Below, piece by piece: positions 40,623 to 49,036 of a stretch of 51,811 nucleotides of DNA. A model generated the notes under the pieces. It searched no databases. It had not been told where the DNA came from and saw nothing but the letters and a program-made list of their open reading frames with translations. The stretch comes from Aureibacillus halotolerans (lineage in GTDB: Bacteria > Bacillota > Bacilli > Bacillales > DSM-28697). The position numbers were made by a program, and so were the translations under genes. Location of the stretch: positions 1 through 51,811 of the forward strand of contig NZ_SNYJ01000018.1 in NCBI RefSeq assembly GCF_004363045.1, in the 5' to 3' direction. The stretch's first letter is position 1; each line of letters starts with the position of its first letter.

Positions 40623-40974
40623 AGTCTTCCTCCAATGCTTTGAAAATAAAATAGGCACCGTTCATAGAATATCATAGTTTACTCCACGTTTGTACAGATT
40701 CAACTGACAAATTTTGCACAAATGTGCGATCCGCAATTAAAAAAGTCGTTCAAACCCTTTCACTATACGCCTGAACCAATACCTTAATACAGATGAAACC
40801 ATGCGATAAGATGTCGGGTGGTCATGCGCCCAAACATCTCGGCCACTACAGACGAAAGAGCTAAGCTGTCTCGGCCAGCACGCATTGCGCCACCAAGCTC
40901 GCTTAGCTCTCCCTCGTAGGAAGCCCGCCAATAGCTGTTATTGCGTTGTGCAACGCCAATGTACCCAATTCATA
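40623..40974. other. intergenic region with strong hairpins, candidate structured RNA
   Basis: No credible gene. Two compact hairpins stand side by side: 40809-40839 (AGATGT/ACATCT outside, GGGTG/CGCCC inside) and 40857-40910 (perfect 10 bp AGAGCTAAGC/GCTTAGCTCT stem, with CGCATTGCG inside). The octamer CTCGGCCA occurs in both (40838 and 40870). The region is richer in G+C than flanking intergenic DNA. It does not match the SRP, RNase P, 6S or tmRNA features I know. Confidence 0.5.
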
Positions 40975-41613
40975 TTATACAGACGTGATGGCATCCTTAA
41001 TTGGCGTATCTCCGTCAAGCATTTCAAATATAAGATTCGCCGTTAATGGGGTGTCGAGTGATTCAACAAGCGCCTTAGCCACATCCTGTCTTGATACAGC
41101 GCCGCTTCGGTCAACTAAACGTTTGTCAGCACGTATCGTTCCTTTCGCTGGATCAAATGAAAGGGCTCCTGGTCGTACAATCGTATAATCCAAGCCACTA
41201 TCTACGAGGGCTTCGTCGGCGTCATGCTTTGCCTCTGCATAATGACGCATTGCCTCTGGCGCTTTTTCAGGTTTGTCGGCACCAATCGAGCTCAGCATGA
41301 CGAACTTTCGTACTTGCTTTGCCTTCGAGGCTTCAATCAGACGAATGGCTCCATCTCGATCCACTGACGCCGTTTTGTCCGGTCCTGTTTGTGATCCTGA
41401 ACCTGCCGCAAAAATCACCGCATCCATGCTCGTCACCGCTGAGGACAGATCCTCTTCTAGGTCTGCGATCACAGCGACGGCGCCGAGATCATTTATAGCA
41501 TCAATTTGCTCCTCATTTCTAATCATTCCAAAGGGCTCATGCCCATTTTCTTTTAAGTATTTCAACACATGCTTCCCCGTATGTCCGTGACCACCTGCAA
41601 CTAATACTCTCAT
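40975..41613 (-). CDS. NAD(P)-binding atypical SDR, YhfK/YwnB-like
   Basis: A 212-residue Rossmann-fold protein with GGHGHTGKHVLKYL (GxxGxxG), VIFAAGSG, FVMLSSIGAD and HYAEAKHDADEAL, then DYTIVRPGALSFDP. This matches the YhfK/NmrA-like atypical SDR group. Binding of NAD(P) is expected; catalytic activity is uncertain because the Tyr-x3-Lys pair (HYAEAK) is retained but the family role is unknown. It stands alone between the structured region and the ehu operon. Confidence 0.88.
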   Translation of the reverse strand: MRVLVAGGHGHTGKHVLKYLKENGHEPFGMIRNEEQIDAINDLGAVAVIADLEEDLSSAVTSMDAVIFAAGSGSQTGPDKTASVDRDGAIRLIEASKAKQVRKFVMLSSIGADKPEKAPEAMRHYAEAKHDADEALVDSGLDYTIVRPGALSFDPAKGTIRADKRLVDRSGAVSRQDVAKALVESLDTPLTANLIFEMLDGDTPIKDAITSV

Positions 41614-41704
41614 TCAAATCGTCTCCTTTCAGTTATAAAATCTAGAAGGTTATATGAAACGTTCCCTGTTTGCAGACTCATAAACCTTACGTTTAGATGA
41701 CAAC

Positions 41705-41749
41705 ATAAAAAAAACATCCGCACCCTTTAAGAAGGGGCAACGGATGTTT
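41705..41749 (-). terminator. terminator of the ehu operon
   Basis: AAACATCCG (41712-41720) pairs with CGGATGTTT (41741-41749), with an inner CCC/GGGG stem. It overlaps the last codons of ehuA and is followed on the minus strand by eight T. Confidence 0.88.
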
Positions 41750-42515
41750 GACTGAAACGCTCCAAAAAGGATTGCAGTCGCTCGCTTTCCGGATTTTCAA
41801 ATAGCTTGCTCGGTGGTCCCTGCTCGACAAGGTTTCCTTCTGCGAGAAAAACGACACGATCAGAAATTTCCCAAGCGAAGTCCATTTCATGCGTAATGAG
41901 AATCATCGTCATATCGCCTTGCGCTGCTAAATCTTTAATGACGCCTAATACTTCACCAACAAGCTCTGGGTCGAGAGCGGACGTCACTTCATCAAACAGC
42001 ATGACTTTTGGCTGCATCACAAGCGCGCGCGCAATCGCCACACGTTGCTTTTGACCACCAGAAAGCTGCACTGGATAGTTGTCAACCTTGTCCGCCAAGC
42101 CTACCTTTTCAAGCATTTCAATTGCACGTTGTTTAGCTTCCTTTTTAGAAAGTCCTAGCACATGCATTGGCGCCTCAATACAATTTTGCATAATCGTCAT
42201 ATGCGGAAACAGATTAAAGTGCTGAAACACCATACCAATATTTCCGCGCACTTGGCGAAGATGCTTTTCATTGGCTTCGACGATTTTTCCGTTTTTCTCC
42301 ATATGCCATAGATAATCACCGTCAACGATGATTTTCCCGCTTGTCGGCTTTTCAAGTGTCATCAGCATACGAATAATCGTCGTCTTTCCCGATCCACTCG
42401 GTCCGATGATGGAGACTTTTTCTCCTGGATTAATCTCTAGGTCGATTCCTTTTAAGACCTCTAATTCGCCAAAAGATTTATGCACATCCTGAAATTTAAC
42501 AATGGGCTCTGTCAT
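41727..42515 (-). CDS. ehuA: ectoine/hydroxyectoine ABC transporter ATPase EhuA
   Basis: A 262-residue amino-acid-type ABC ATPase: Walker A GPSGSGKTT, Q-loop FQHFNLFPHM, signature LSGGQKQR, Walker B VMLFDEVTSALD, and H-loop LITHEMDFA. The ATG overlaps the end of ehuD by 4 nt. It energises import of ectoine-type compatible solutes in complex with EhuC and EhuD. Assignment to Ehu rests on the adjacent EhuB, because the ATPase alone looks like any polar amino acid importer. Confidence 0.9.
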   Translation of the reverse strand: MTEPIVKFQDVHKSFGELEVLKGIDLEINPGEKVSIIGPSGSGKTTIIRMLMTLEKPTSGKIIVDGDYLWHMEKNGKIVEANEKHLRQVRGNIGMVFQHFNLFPHMTIMQNCIEAPMHVLGLSKKEAKQRAIEMLEKVGLADKVDNYPVQLSGGQKQRVAIARALVMQPKVMLFDEVTSALDPELVGEVLGVIKDLAAQGDMTMILITHEMDFAWEISDRVVFLAEGNLVEQGPPSKLFENPESERLQSFLERFSQTSVAPS

Positions 42516-43219
42516 GCTGTAGCACCCTTTCTTTCTACTTTTTTCGCTTTACGTGCATAACGATTTTTCATCCGTTTTTCCAAGTACTGGACGAGCAATG
42601 AAGATGGATAGCTCAGGAGGAGGAAAAGGAGACCTGCGATCGTATAAATTTCAACGTATTTGAATGTTGAAGATGTAATTGTATTCGCTGCTTTTAGCAT
42701 TTCTGAATACTGAATGGCGATCAGCAAAGGCGTTTCTTTAAACATTACAATCAGATAGTTTCCTAATTGTGGGATGACTGGCGGAATCGCTTGAGGCAAA
42801 ACAATTTTAGTCCACGTATGCACGTGGCTAAAGTTTAATGCTCTGCTTGCTTCCCATTGCCCCTTATCAACACCTTCAATACCACTGCGATAAATTTCAG
42901 ATAGGTACGTACTGTAATGTAAGCCTAAAGTAAAAGTGCCTGCGACAAAAGGACTTAAGGCCACTCCGATAACAGGAATTTGCGGCCATGCATAATAGAC
43001 AAACAACAACTGTACTAATGGGGGTGTCATTCGAATAAACTCCGAAATGCCATAAAACACCATGGCCAATGGTTTGAATGGTATTCGACGCAAAAGCGTT
43101 AATATTAATCCAAAAATAAGGGCCACTATAAAGGCGGCTATTGTAATCCATAACGTCGAAAGCATACCATCTAATAAAGCAGGCATCGATTCAAAAACTA
43201 AATTCCAATCCCAACTCAT
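42512..43219 (-). CDS. ehuD: ectoine/hydroxyectoine ABC transporter permease EhuD
   Basis: A 235-residue permease of the His/Glu/Gln family with about five transmembrane helices and the cytoplasmic EAA-type loop (QWEASRALNFSHVHTWTKIVLPQAIPPVIPQ). It overlaps ehuC and ehuA by 4 nt each, the arrangement of a single operon. It forms the heterodimeric channel with EhuC. A basic tail (YLEKRMKNRYARKAKK) lies in the cytoplasm. Confidence 0.9.
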   Translation of the reverse strand: MSWDWNLVFESMPALLDGMLSTLWITIAAFIVALIFGLILTLLRRIPFKPLAMVFYGISEFIRMTPPLVQLLFVYYAWPQIPVIGVALSPFVAGTFTLGLHYSTYLSEIYRSGIEGVDKGQWEASRALNFSHVHTWTKIVLPQAIPPVIPQLGNYLIVMFKETPLLIAIQYSEMLKAANTITSSTFKYVEIYTIAGLLFLLLSYPSSLLVQYLEKRMKNRYARKAKKVERKGATA

Positions 43220-43872
43220 GCGTCAGCCACTCCTCTCGATGCTCTGCGCTCAAGATATTTCGTGATAAGCACCAATGGAAGTGCGATCGTAAAGTAGACG
43301 AGTAAAAGACATGTAAAGATGGTTAAGTAATCATCAAAGCTTTGGTTAGCAAGGTTCCTTGCCATCCTCGTTGCCTCCGTCAATGTGATGAAGCTTAACA
43401 AAGACGTTCCCTTTAACAACTCAATGACGTTGTTCCCAAACCCAGGCAGCATGCGGCGAAACGCCTGTGGCAAAATAATTCGAAACATGCGCAGTCTCCG
43501 CGACATATTCAAAGCGATGCCGGCTTCAGTTTGTCCTTTTGAAACTGCTTCAATTGAGCTTCGAACAACTTCTGATGAATAAGCACCATAATTGAGACTT
43601 AACGCAATAACACCAGCGAGGAATGGGTCAAATCTAATCCCGAAAATTAACGGAACAGCAAACATAATCCAAAAAAGCTGAATTAAAAGCGAGGTGCCTC
43701 TAAAAAACTCTACATAAATTAGCGTCAATACGCGCACAAACTTGTACTTGGATACTCTTGATAGTCCTGCGATAAAGGCAATAATAAACATGAATACAAT
43801 AGATACAAGCAAGACCTGTATCGTTACTAGCGAAGCTTCATAAAGACGAGGTAAAATTTCACTAATACTCAC
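43216..43872 (-). CDS. ehuC: ectoine/hydroxyectoine ABC transporter permease EhuC
   Basis: A 218-residue permease with five transmembrane helices and the EAA loop (GQTEAGIALNMSRRLRMFRIILPQAFRRMLPG). I chose the GTG at 43872 because AAGGAGG lies 11 nt upstream and the first helix then starts at the usual place; the longer frame from 43935 would run through the intercistronic hairpin. It is separated from ehuB by 121 bases that contain a strong stem-loop, so its expression may be lower than that of ehuB. Confidence 0.9.
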   Translation of the reverse strand: MSISEILPRLYEASLVTIQVLLVSIVFMFIIAFIAGLSRVSKYKFVRVLTLIYVEFFRGTSLLIQLFWIMFAVPLIFGIRFDPFLAGVIALSLNYGAYSSEVVRSSIEAVSKGQTEAGIALNMSRRLRMFRIILPQAFRRMLPGFGNNVIELLKGTSLLSFITLTEATRMARNLANQSFDDYLTIFTCLLLVYFTIALPLVLITKYLERRASRGVADA

Positions 43873-43908
43873 TTTTGTACAGTCCTCCTTGTGATTACAG
43901 TGCCTTCC

Positions 43909-43950
43909 CCGCGTCTGTACTGCGATTGCAGACACTCAGTACAGACGCGG
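43909..43950 (-). promoter_or_regulatory. intercistronic stem-loop between ehuB and ehuC
   Basis: CCGCGTCTGTACT (43909-43921) and AGTACAGACGCGG (43938-43950) make a perfect 13 bp GC-rich stem with a 16 nt loop and no T tract. Such hairpins after binding-protein genes often stabilise the upstream mRNA or reduce downstream transcription, giving excess binding protein over permease. Confidence 0.65.
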
Positions 43951-43993
43951 ACAGAGGAGCAATCTTCTCCTCCCCGCACATTCTTCTCATTTT

Positions 43994-44866
43994 TTATGCT
44001 CCACAAAGCTCCTCAGTTGTTACATCACCAGGAAGATTTTCTTCACTTAAGCCGTACTTCTCATAAATTTCGACGAGCTCACCAGATTCTTTCATTTCCG
44101 CAAGCTTTTCATTGTATGCCTCTAATAGCGCTTCATCGCCTTTAGCGAACACGGTCGATCCGTAACCAAAGATTTCTTCTCCATTAATAATGGGCTGTTC
44201 AAAGTCTTCAACAACTTCAATCTGACTACTTTCGCTACCTTTAAGGGCTGTGAGCAACGTTGCTTCGGTCATTGTAATTGCGTCTGTACGACCCGATTGA
44301 AGTGCTGCAACGTTGTCAGCGATCGTGTTGACTGTTTTGATATTTGTCGGCTCAATGCCCATTTCTTCAGCCATGTCCATTAAGTACCCATACTCCACTC
44401 CACCAGTCATCACAGTTACGGTGATGTCTTGGTTTTCAAGAATATCGGTATAACTATGCAAATCGTGCGGGTTTCCTGGAGCTACTGCAAGACCTTCACC
44501 CATACGATACTCCGGCTCGGCAAACATCGCGTTTTCACAACGGTCAGGTGTGATGTACATCCCCGCCGTTACGGCATCAAATTGACTTGAATTTAAGCCA
44601 TTAATTAAAGAGCCAAAATCAACAATATCTCCCTCAATACCTGCCGCACCTAATTCTTTAAAAATGGTGCTGGAAATATCAACAGACATGCCAGTCGGTT
44701 GACCGTTTTCGCTGTACCCATAAGGTCGTTCGTTTGCATACCCAACAGTAAGGGTTTCCCCGTTTTCAATCTTTTGCATTGTGCCACTATCACTTACTTG
44801 CGTACACCCTACCATTGCGGCTAAACCTAATGCCGCCACCCCTGCGGTAAATAATTTCTTCATCAT
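43994..44866 (-). CDS. ehuB: ectoine/hydroxyectoine-binding lipoprotein EhuB
   Basis: A 290-residue family 3 solute-binding lipoprotein with lipobox MVGC (Cys21). Features of EhuB: YANERPYGYSENGQPTGMSVDI, FGSLINGLNSSQFDAVTAGMYITPDRC, PGNPHDLHSYTDIL, and a Cys in the GMYITPDRC motif. It binds ectoine and hydroxyectoine outside the cell and feeds EhuCDA. AGGAGG lies 7 nt before ATG 44866. The presence of this system suits a halotolerant lifestyle. No ectoine synthesis or degradation gene is nearby. Confidence 0.92.
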   Translation of the reverse strand: MMKKLFTAGVAALGLAAMVGCTQVSDSGTMQKIENGETLTVGYANERPYGYSENGQPTGMSVDISSTIFKELGAAGIEGDIVDFGSLINGLNSSQFDAVTAGMYITPDRCENAMFAEPEYRMGEGLAVAPGNPHDLHSYTDILENQDITVTVMTGGVEYGYLMDMAEEMGIEPTNIKTVNTIADNVAALQSGRTDAITMTEATLLTALKGSESSQIEVVEDFEQPIINGEEIFGYGSTVFAKGDEALLEAYNEKLAEMKESGELVEIYEKYGLSEENLPGDVTTEELCGA

Positions 44867-44974
44867 AAATTGACCTCCTGAAAGAAAATTTTTTATATTT
44901 CGAATCAGTTCCCCGCGACCATGTGTCTATTTTTGTACGGTTGCTTGGAACCGAGCCAAAATGCAAATATGTAT

Positions 44975-45193
44975 TCATAGTATCAAAAAGCAAGCAAGCA
45001 ACTCAAAACGCCTGAGCCTAGCTATGGGGGAATACTTCCAGCTTATCCTTCCAACCAAGCGATTAACCAACTCTATCTTTGTTTCACGCCCTAATGGTCG
45101 CCTATGCATCCAAATGCCTAGTTGACAGACAGCAAGATAGCTGCCAATTAAGCAAGCAAACATAAGGACGTAATTCCTTTTATGCTGACTCAT
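44975..45193 (-). CDS. possible small membrane protein
   Basis: A 72-residue ORF with one hydrophobic helix near the N-terminus (NYVLMFACLIGSYLAVCQLGIWM) followed by a basic tail. AGAGG lies 4 nt before ATG 45193, rather close. The C-terminal residues overlap the ehuB upstream region. I recognise no family, and a chance ORF is possible. It lies between ehuB and a divergently transcribed lipid kinase. Confidence 0.35.
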   Translation of the reverse strand: MSQHKRNYVLMFACLIGSYLAVCQLGIWMHRRPLGRETKIELVNRLVGRISWKYSPIARLRRFELLACFLIL

Positions 45194-45275
45194 TAAACCT
45201 CTTTATGTGTGATTTTTTGTTTTTTAGGGAAAAAGTAAAGAAACGAATTCATGTGAAGAGAAAGCAGGGGAAACC

Positions 45276-46175
45276 ATGAGTCAAATCCTGTCCGTCGCTT
45301 TAGTTGTCAATCCAAATGCGGGAAAGCAAAAGATTATTGAAGAGCTTGACCATATTGAGGAGACGCTTCTGAAACATTTTCAAAAGGTCGAGACGTTTCA
45401 AACAAAAGGACCTGAAGAAGTGGATGATCTGATTGATTCCATTCATCAAACTTATGATCTCATTATTGGAGCTGGCGGCGATGGAACGATTTATCAGCTT
45501 GCCAATGCCCTCTCGCGCCTTAATCATCGCCCAGTCTTTGCTGTTCTCCCAGGAGGCACAGCGAATGACTTTTCGCGTGCGTTAGGAATGTCTCAGGATC
45601 CGTTAGAAGCGTTAGATCAAATTATACAATGCCACATTGAACCGATCGATATTGGCTATGATGGAGACCAATATTTTCTTAACTTTTGGGGGATCGGTCT
45701 AATTACGACGGTCTCGCAACAAGTAAATAATAAAGATTCTCTCGGAAGACTTTCCTATTATTTGAGCACACTGCAAAATATGAAGGAAGCTAAACCTTTT
45801 CATGTGAAAATTGAATCTGATGAGTTCCACTTTGATGGGGAGGCAGTGATGGTGCTCGTTGGGAATAGCCCTTTTACCGGCGGCGTGCGTGCCTTCTTTC
45901 CGAGCAATAATTTGCAAGACGGGACGTTTGATGTCCTAATTATTAAACAATCAACGATGCCATCTTTTATTGAAATGTTCCGTTCGCGTTTACAGCAAGC
46001 CCCTCCTGAACACGAGGATCTTGTCTATGGGCAAGCGAAAAAGATTCGAGTTGTGACAGAGCCCAACCTTGAAATTGATTGTGATGGAGAAAGGCGCTTT
46101 ACCACTCCATCCACCATCGTTAATTTGCCACAACATCTCCAGCTCGTTGTTGGAGACTTTAAATCTCAGACGTAG
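45276..46175 (+). CDS. diacylglycerol kinase/YegS-type lipid kinase
   Basis: A 299-residue DAG-kinase-catalytic-domain protein: VVNPNAGK, the nucleotide loop GAGGDGTIYQLANAL, LPGGTANDFSRALG, and a C-terminal beta sandwich with EIDCDGE. It phosphorylates a lipid or diacylglycerol at the membrane, as do YerQ/DgkB, YtlR and BmrU of B. subtilis. Which of these it corresponds to cannot be decided. It is a single-gene unit with a terminator. GGGG lies upstream of ATG 45276. Confidence 0.88.
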   Translation: MSQILSVALVVNPNAGKQKIIEELDHIEETLLKHFQKVETFQTKGPEEVDDLIDSIHQTYDLIIGAGGDGTIYQLANALSRLNHRPVFAVLPGGTANDFSRALGMSQDPLEALDQIIQCHIEPIDIGYDGDQYFLNFWGIGLITTVSQQVNNKDSLGRLSYYLSTLQNMKEAKPFHVKIESDEFHFDGEAVMVLVGNSPFTGGVRAFFPSNNLQDGTFDVLIIKQSTMPSFIEMFRSRLQQAPPEHEDLVYGQAKKIRVVTEPNLEIDCDGERRFTTPSTIVNLPQHLQLVVGDFKSQT

Positions 46176-46182
46176 AAAACCG

Positions 46183-46218
46183 CAAAACCTCACAGGGGAC
46201 GTTCCTTGTGAGGTTTTG
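46183..46218. terminator. terminator of the lipid kinase gene
   Basis: CAAAACCTCACA (46183-46194) and TGTGAGGTTTTG (46207-46218) form a perfect 12 bp stem. Confidence 0.88.
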
Positions 46219-46229
46219 TGCTGTACGAT

Positions 46230-46340
46230 TTATTTATAGAATTGTTTCCCAAGTACACTTTTTGAAGTAAATGCTCCTAATGCCAAAGTTACTGTTGCGA
46301 TGCACTTGCGCCAAAGAGGTGGATTAAAAGGGGTTTTCAT
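46230..46340 (-). CDS. possible 36-residue small protein
   Basis: A short ORF beginning MKTPFNPPLWRKCIATVTL with a small hydrophobic segment (CIATVTLALGAFTSKSVLG) and ending KQFYK. AAGGAG lies 7 nt before its ATG at 46340, a good match that makes chance less likely. It is convergent with the lipid kinase and ends next to its terminator. No family recognised. The amphipathic or membrane-inserting character is inferred from sequence. Confidence 0.45.
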   Translation of the reverse strand: MKTPFNPPLWRKCIATVTLALGAFTSKSVLGKQFYK

Positions 46341-46503
46341 TATGAGGCTCCTTTCGTGTCGTCTCTGCTGTTCTTTACTATTGTTCCCACTGCTCAATTA
46401 AAAGTAACGTATGTTACCCATTTGACAATGTTTTGTCGCACATTTGTAACGCAAGCAATGTGCTACAATAGATAGAGAGAATGGTTGCGCTGGAGGGATC
46501 GCA

Positions 46504-47382
46504 TTGACGCTGTATCAATATCACTTATCGGAATTTCCAAACGGCAATACTCTTTTTCCGTTCCATATTGACCTCCATACCATTTCTACCACATTTCACA
46601 CTCATCGCCATGATTTTTTAGAGTGTGCCTATGTCGTATCCGGGCATGGAGTGGAGGAGGTCAACGGTCACTCCTTTACACTCGAGCCTGGGACTGTCAC
46701 CTTCATTAGACCGTTTGATACCCATTCAATTTACTGCGATACACCAAGTGATCCTTTAATGATCTATAACATTAACTTCAGGTCTGAATTATTTACTTCT
46801 TGGGAGCTTGCCTCCTCTTCACTTTATCCTCTGTTCTATGAACGAGAACGTTGGCCCCAAAGTCATGTCCAGTTGACGATGGATCAAAAGAAAATAGCAA
46901 CAATGCTTTCAGAAGAAATGCTCCGATTGTATGAAAATCACGAGACGCACCGCCATGTACTCTTGCAGGCAAAGCTAGGAGAACTACTCCTACTTTTTTT
47001 TGAAGCTGCAAAAGAAACGCCTCCCCCGCCAACCAAGCACGAACGTTCGGCTGATATTTGGGAGGTGATGGACTATCTTCATGCCCATTTCAGATTGCCA
47101 CTACAGCAAAAAGCGCTCGCTGGGAAATTTCACATGAGCGCTTCGCAGTTAAGTGAGAAAATGAACGCCATTTCGGGAAAATCATTTACAGACAACCTTC
47201 ATGAGCTGCGCATTCGGTATGCGTGCAGTCTGCTCTTTTCAACGAGGATGCCTATTGGCGATATTGCCGAAGCCTGTGGATTCAATTCCTTTAAAACCTT
47301 TTCTAGAGTGTTTAAAGATCAGATGGGCGAGACGCCTTCTGCCTTTAGGAACCAAGCCCATCATGCGTCCCCTACGCCTTAG
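46504..47382 (+). CDS. AraC family transcriptional regulator
   Basis: A 292-residue regulator: N-terminal cupin-like AraC-binding domain (HTHRHDFLECAYVVSGHGVEEVNGHSFTLEPGTVTFIRPFDTHSI), then two HTH motifs in the last 100 residues (LAGKFHMSASQLSEKM and IGDIAEACGFNSFKTFSRVFKDQMGETPSAFR). TTG 46504 has GGAGGG 6 nt upstream. It is convergent with the siderophore-type hydroxylase (11 bp overlap of the 3' ends). In B. subtilis an AraC-type protein (Btr) activates siderophore uptake, so a link to iron is plausible but the cupin type is general. Confidence 0.9.
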   Translation: MTLYQYHLSEFPNGNTLFPFHIDLHTISTTFHTHRHDFLECAYVVSGHGVEEVNGHSFTLEPGTVTFIRPFDTHSIYCDTPSDPLMIYNINFRSELFTSWELASSSLYPLFYERERWPQSHVQLTMDQKKIATMLSEEMLRLYENHETHRHVLLQAKLGELLLLFFEAAKETPPPPTKHERSADIWEVMDYLHAHFRLPLQQKALAGKFHMSASQLSEKMNAISGKSFTDNLHELRIRYACSLLFSTRMPIGDIAEACGFNSFKTFSRVFKDQMGETPSAFRNQAHHASPTP

Positions 47383-48670
47383 GACTAAACTGTTGAAAAA
47401 CCGTTTTTTCTGGAACATCATAGATCGTACTCCCGGCCACATCATTGACAATCTGTGCATTACGATAGGTGGCTAAACCTAAGTTGGTTGCTCCTGCACC
47501 GTGGCTATGCACAAGGTTTGTGAGCGCGTAGATGTGACGATCCCGTGGTGTTTTAAACTGCAAGCGATAGTTTTTGTCGACCGCATATTCCCCGGCCTTC
47601 TCATCTTCCCAGGTGAGCTTTTCGCTATAATTTGCCTTAATCCAGTCAGGAAGCCTTGGCTGATCACCCGTTGCAAAAATAATAACGTCTGCGTTCATCG
47701 AAAATTCCTTGTCCTCCTGCCATTGCTTAAACGTTACTTTCTTATTTTGACGAGCAACAAACGACGCCATCGCTTGTATCGTCGTTTTGAGTCGATGGTC
47801 AATGGATTGCTCATATAGCTCGTCGTAAATTGCACGCAACGTTTCTGGATCAATTCCTTTTCGAAGCTGTGAAAGCGTTGGGAGCGCATCACGCCTAGCA
47901 CTTGCGGAGAGCTCATGAAAATAGTGAACGTAGTCCAGTGAAAATAATTCTTGCCCTAGCTTTGCTGATTCGAGTTGAAAAAAACCTGGCGAGCGCGTCA
48001 CCCATGACAGTTCACGAGATGAATCGGTTCGTTGGTCTGTAAGCAGGTCCAAATAAATTTCAGCTGCACTTTGACCAGAACCTATGACGAGTACAGAAGA
48101 TGCTCTTCGGCAAAGCTCTCGATTGTGCATATAGGTCATTGAATGAAATACGCCTTCCTCAGGATCGACTTCTACTCCAGCAGGCAAACTGGGCTCATTG
48201 CCTGTCGCTACGGCAATATGCTTTGCGGAGTAGCTGTCGACAACCTGTGTCTCGAGGTTTTTCACATGTACATTGTATCCACCGGACTCCAGGTCATCCT
48301 CCACAGCAACAACCTCATGCCCTAGTCTGACAGAGGCGAGGGATTGTCCGACCCATTCTAGATAACGACTGTATTCTTCTCTAGGCACTTCTAACCGTTG
48401 GTAAAAGAAAAATTTCTGTAGACGGTTGTGGACTTTCAAATAATTTAAATAGGTATATGGAGAGGTTGGATCAATAAGCGTAGCTAAATCAGCCAAAAAG
48501 GGGACTTGCAGGTTGGCATTTTCAATGAGCATGCCTGGATGCCAGGCGAAGCTGTTGCGGCGTTCAAAAAACAAAGCACTGATTTCATTTTGTTCAAGCA
48601 TTGCAGCTAAACCTAAACCATATGGACCTGCCCCAATGCCTATCATTTCGTAGTCAAACGACTTTTCCAT
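47372..48670 (-). CDS. lysine/ornithine N-monooxygenase of the SidA/IucD/PvdA family
   Basis: A 432-residue flavoprotein. FAD site GIGAGPYGLGLAAML at the N-terminus, NLQVPFLADLATLIDPTSPYTYLNYL as in siderophore hydroxylases, the NADPH site VIGSGQSAAEIYLDL, and an ATGDQP motif before the C-terminus (ALTNLVHSHGAGATNLGLATYRNAQI). It hydroxylates the side-chain nitrogen of lysine or ornithine, the first step to hydroxamate siderophores such as aerobactin-like compounds. No IucA/IucC-type synthetase, acetyltransferase or exporter gene is adjacent here. Its role may be completed by genes elsewhere. Confidence 0.88.
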   Translation of the reverse strand: MEKSFDYEMIGIGAGPYGLGLAAMLEQNEISALFFERRNSFAWHPGMLIENANLQVPFLADLATLIDPTSPYTYLNYLKVHNRLQKFFFYQRLEVPREEYSRYLEWVGQSLASVRLGHEVVAVEDDLESGGYNVHVKNLETQVVDSYSAKHIAVATGNEPSLPAGVEVDPEEGVFHSMTYMHNRELCRRASSVLVIGSGQSAAEIYLDLLTDQRTDSSRELSWVTRSPGFFQLESAKLGQELFSLDYVHYFHELSASARRDALPTLSQLRKGIDPETLRAIYDELYEQSIDHRLKTTIQAMASFVARQNKKVTFKQWQEDKEFSMNADVIIFATGDQPRLPDWIKANYSEKLTWEDEKAGEYAVDKNYRLQFKTPRDRHIYALTNLVHSHGAGATNLGLATYRNAQIVNDVAGSTIYDVPEKTVFQQFSPKA

Positions 48671-48754
48671 TCGTCTTTCCTCTTTTCCTCAATTCATCTC
48701 TTTATCCCCATACTTTTCCCTCTCATCCATTACGCAAACAAAAAAGTAGGACAT

Positions 48755-48792
48755 AAAAAAACGCCTTAACCCATTGTTTGGATTAAAGCGTT
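48755..48792 (-). terminator. terminator between the 58-residue gene and the hydroxylase gene
   Basis: AACGC and TTAA blocks (48760-48769) pair with TTAA and GCGTT (48783-48792); six T follow on the minus strand. It can limit readthrough from the small gene into the hydroxylase. Confidence 0.75.
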
Positions 48793-48843
48793 GCTATTGA
48801 TAGGAAAACCAGTGCAAATGAATCACATCCCTTCTTTGTTGTC

Positions 48844-49020
48844 TTAACCGATCGCGCGTGATGGATAGTAAATACCTTTGTACTTCACTTGAACCGTTTG
48901 ATTGCCATATTGACGGAGTCGTTCCTTGACTTTTCTTGAAGCATCCATCATACCTTCTGCATCAATTTTTTCTTCCCATTGAGATTTGTCTGTTATAAAG
49001 GTAAATAGAAACTGTTTCAT
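48844..49020 (-). CDS. 58-residue protein, possibly metal-regulated
   Basis: A short gene translated MKQFLFTFITDKSQWEEKID, then AEGMMDASRKVKERL, then RQYGNQTVQVKYKGIYYPSR and AIG. GGAGG lies 6 nt before ATG 49020. Coding-like composition, a clear ribosome site, a terminator and an upstream metal-regulator-like site support a real gene. It precedes the SidA-type hydroxylase on the same strand. I recognise no family; the protein is small, hydrophilic, and mixed alpha/beta by appearance. It may be an accessory of the siderophore or zinc response. Confidence 0.75.
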   Translation of the reverse strand: MKQFLFTFITDKSQWEEKIDAEGMMDASRKVKERLRQYGNQTVQVKYKGIYYPSRAIG

Positions 49021-49036
49021 TTTATCCCTCCTTGTT

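Noticed and set aside
40737-40931. A 64-residue ORF with a basic aromatic composition on the minus strand
   Set aside because: It lies across the two hairpins, has no ribosome site, and its composition follows from the GC-rich inverted repeats.
40800-40935. SRP RNA, 6S RNA, RNase P RNA or tmRNA
   Set aside because: The conserved sequence motifs of these RNAs, such as GGAAGGAAGCA of SRP RNA, are absent.
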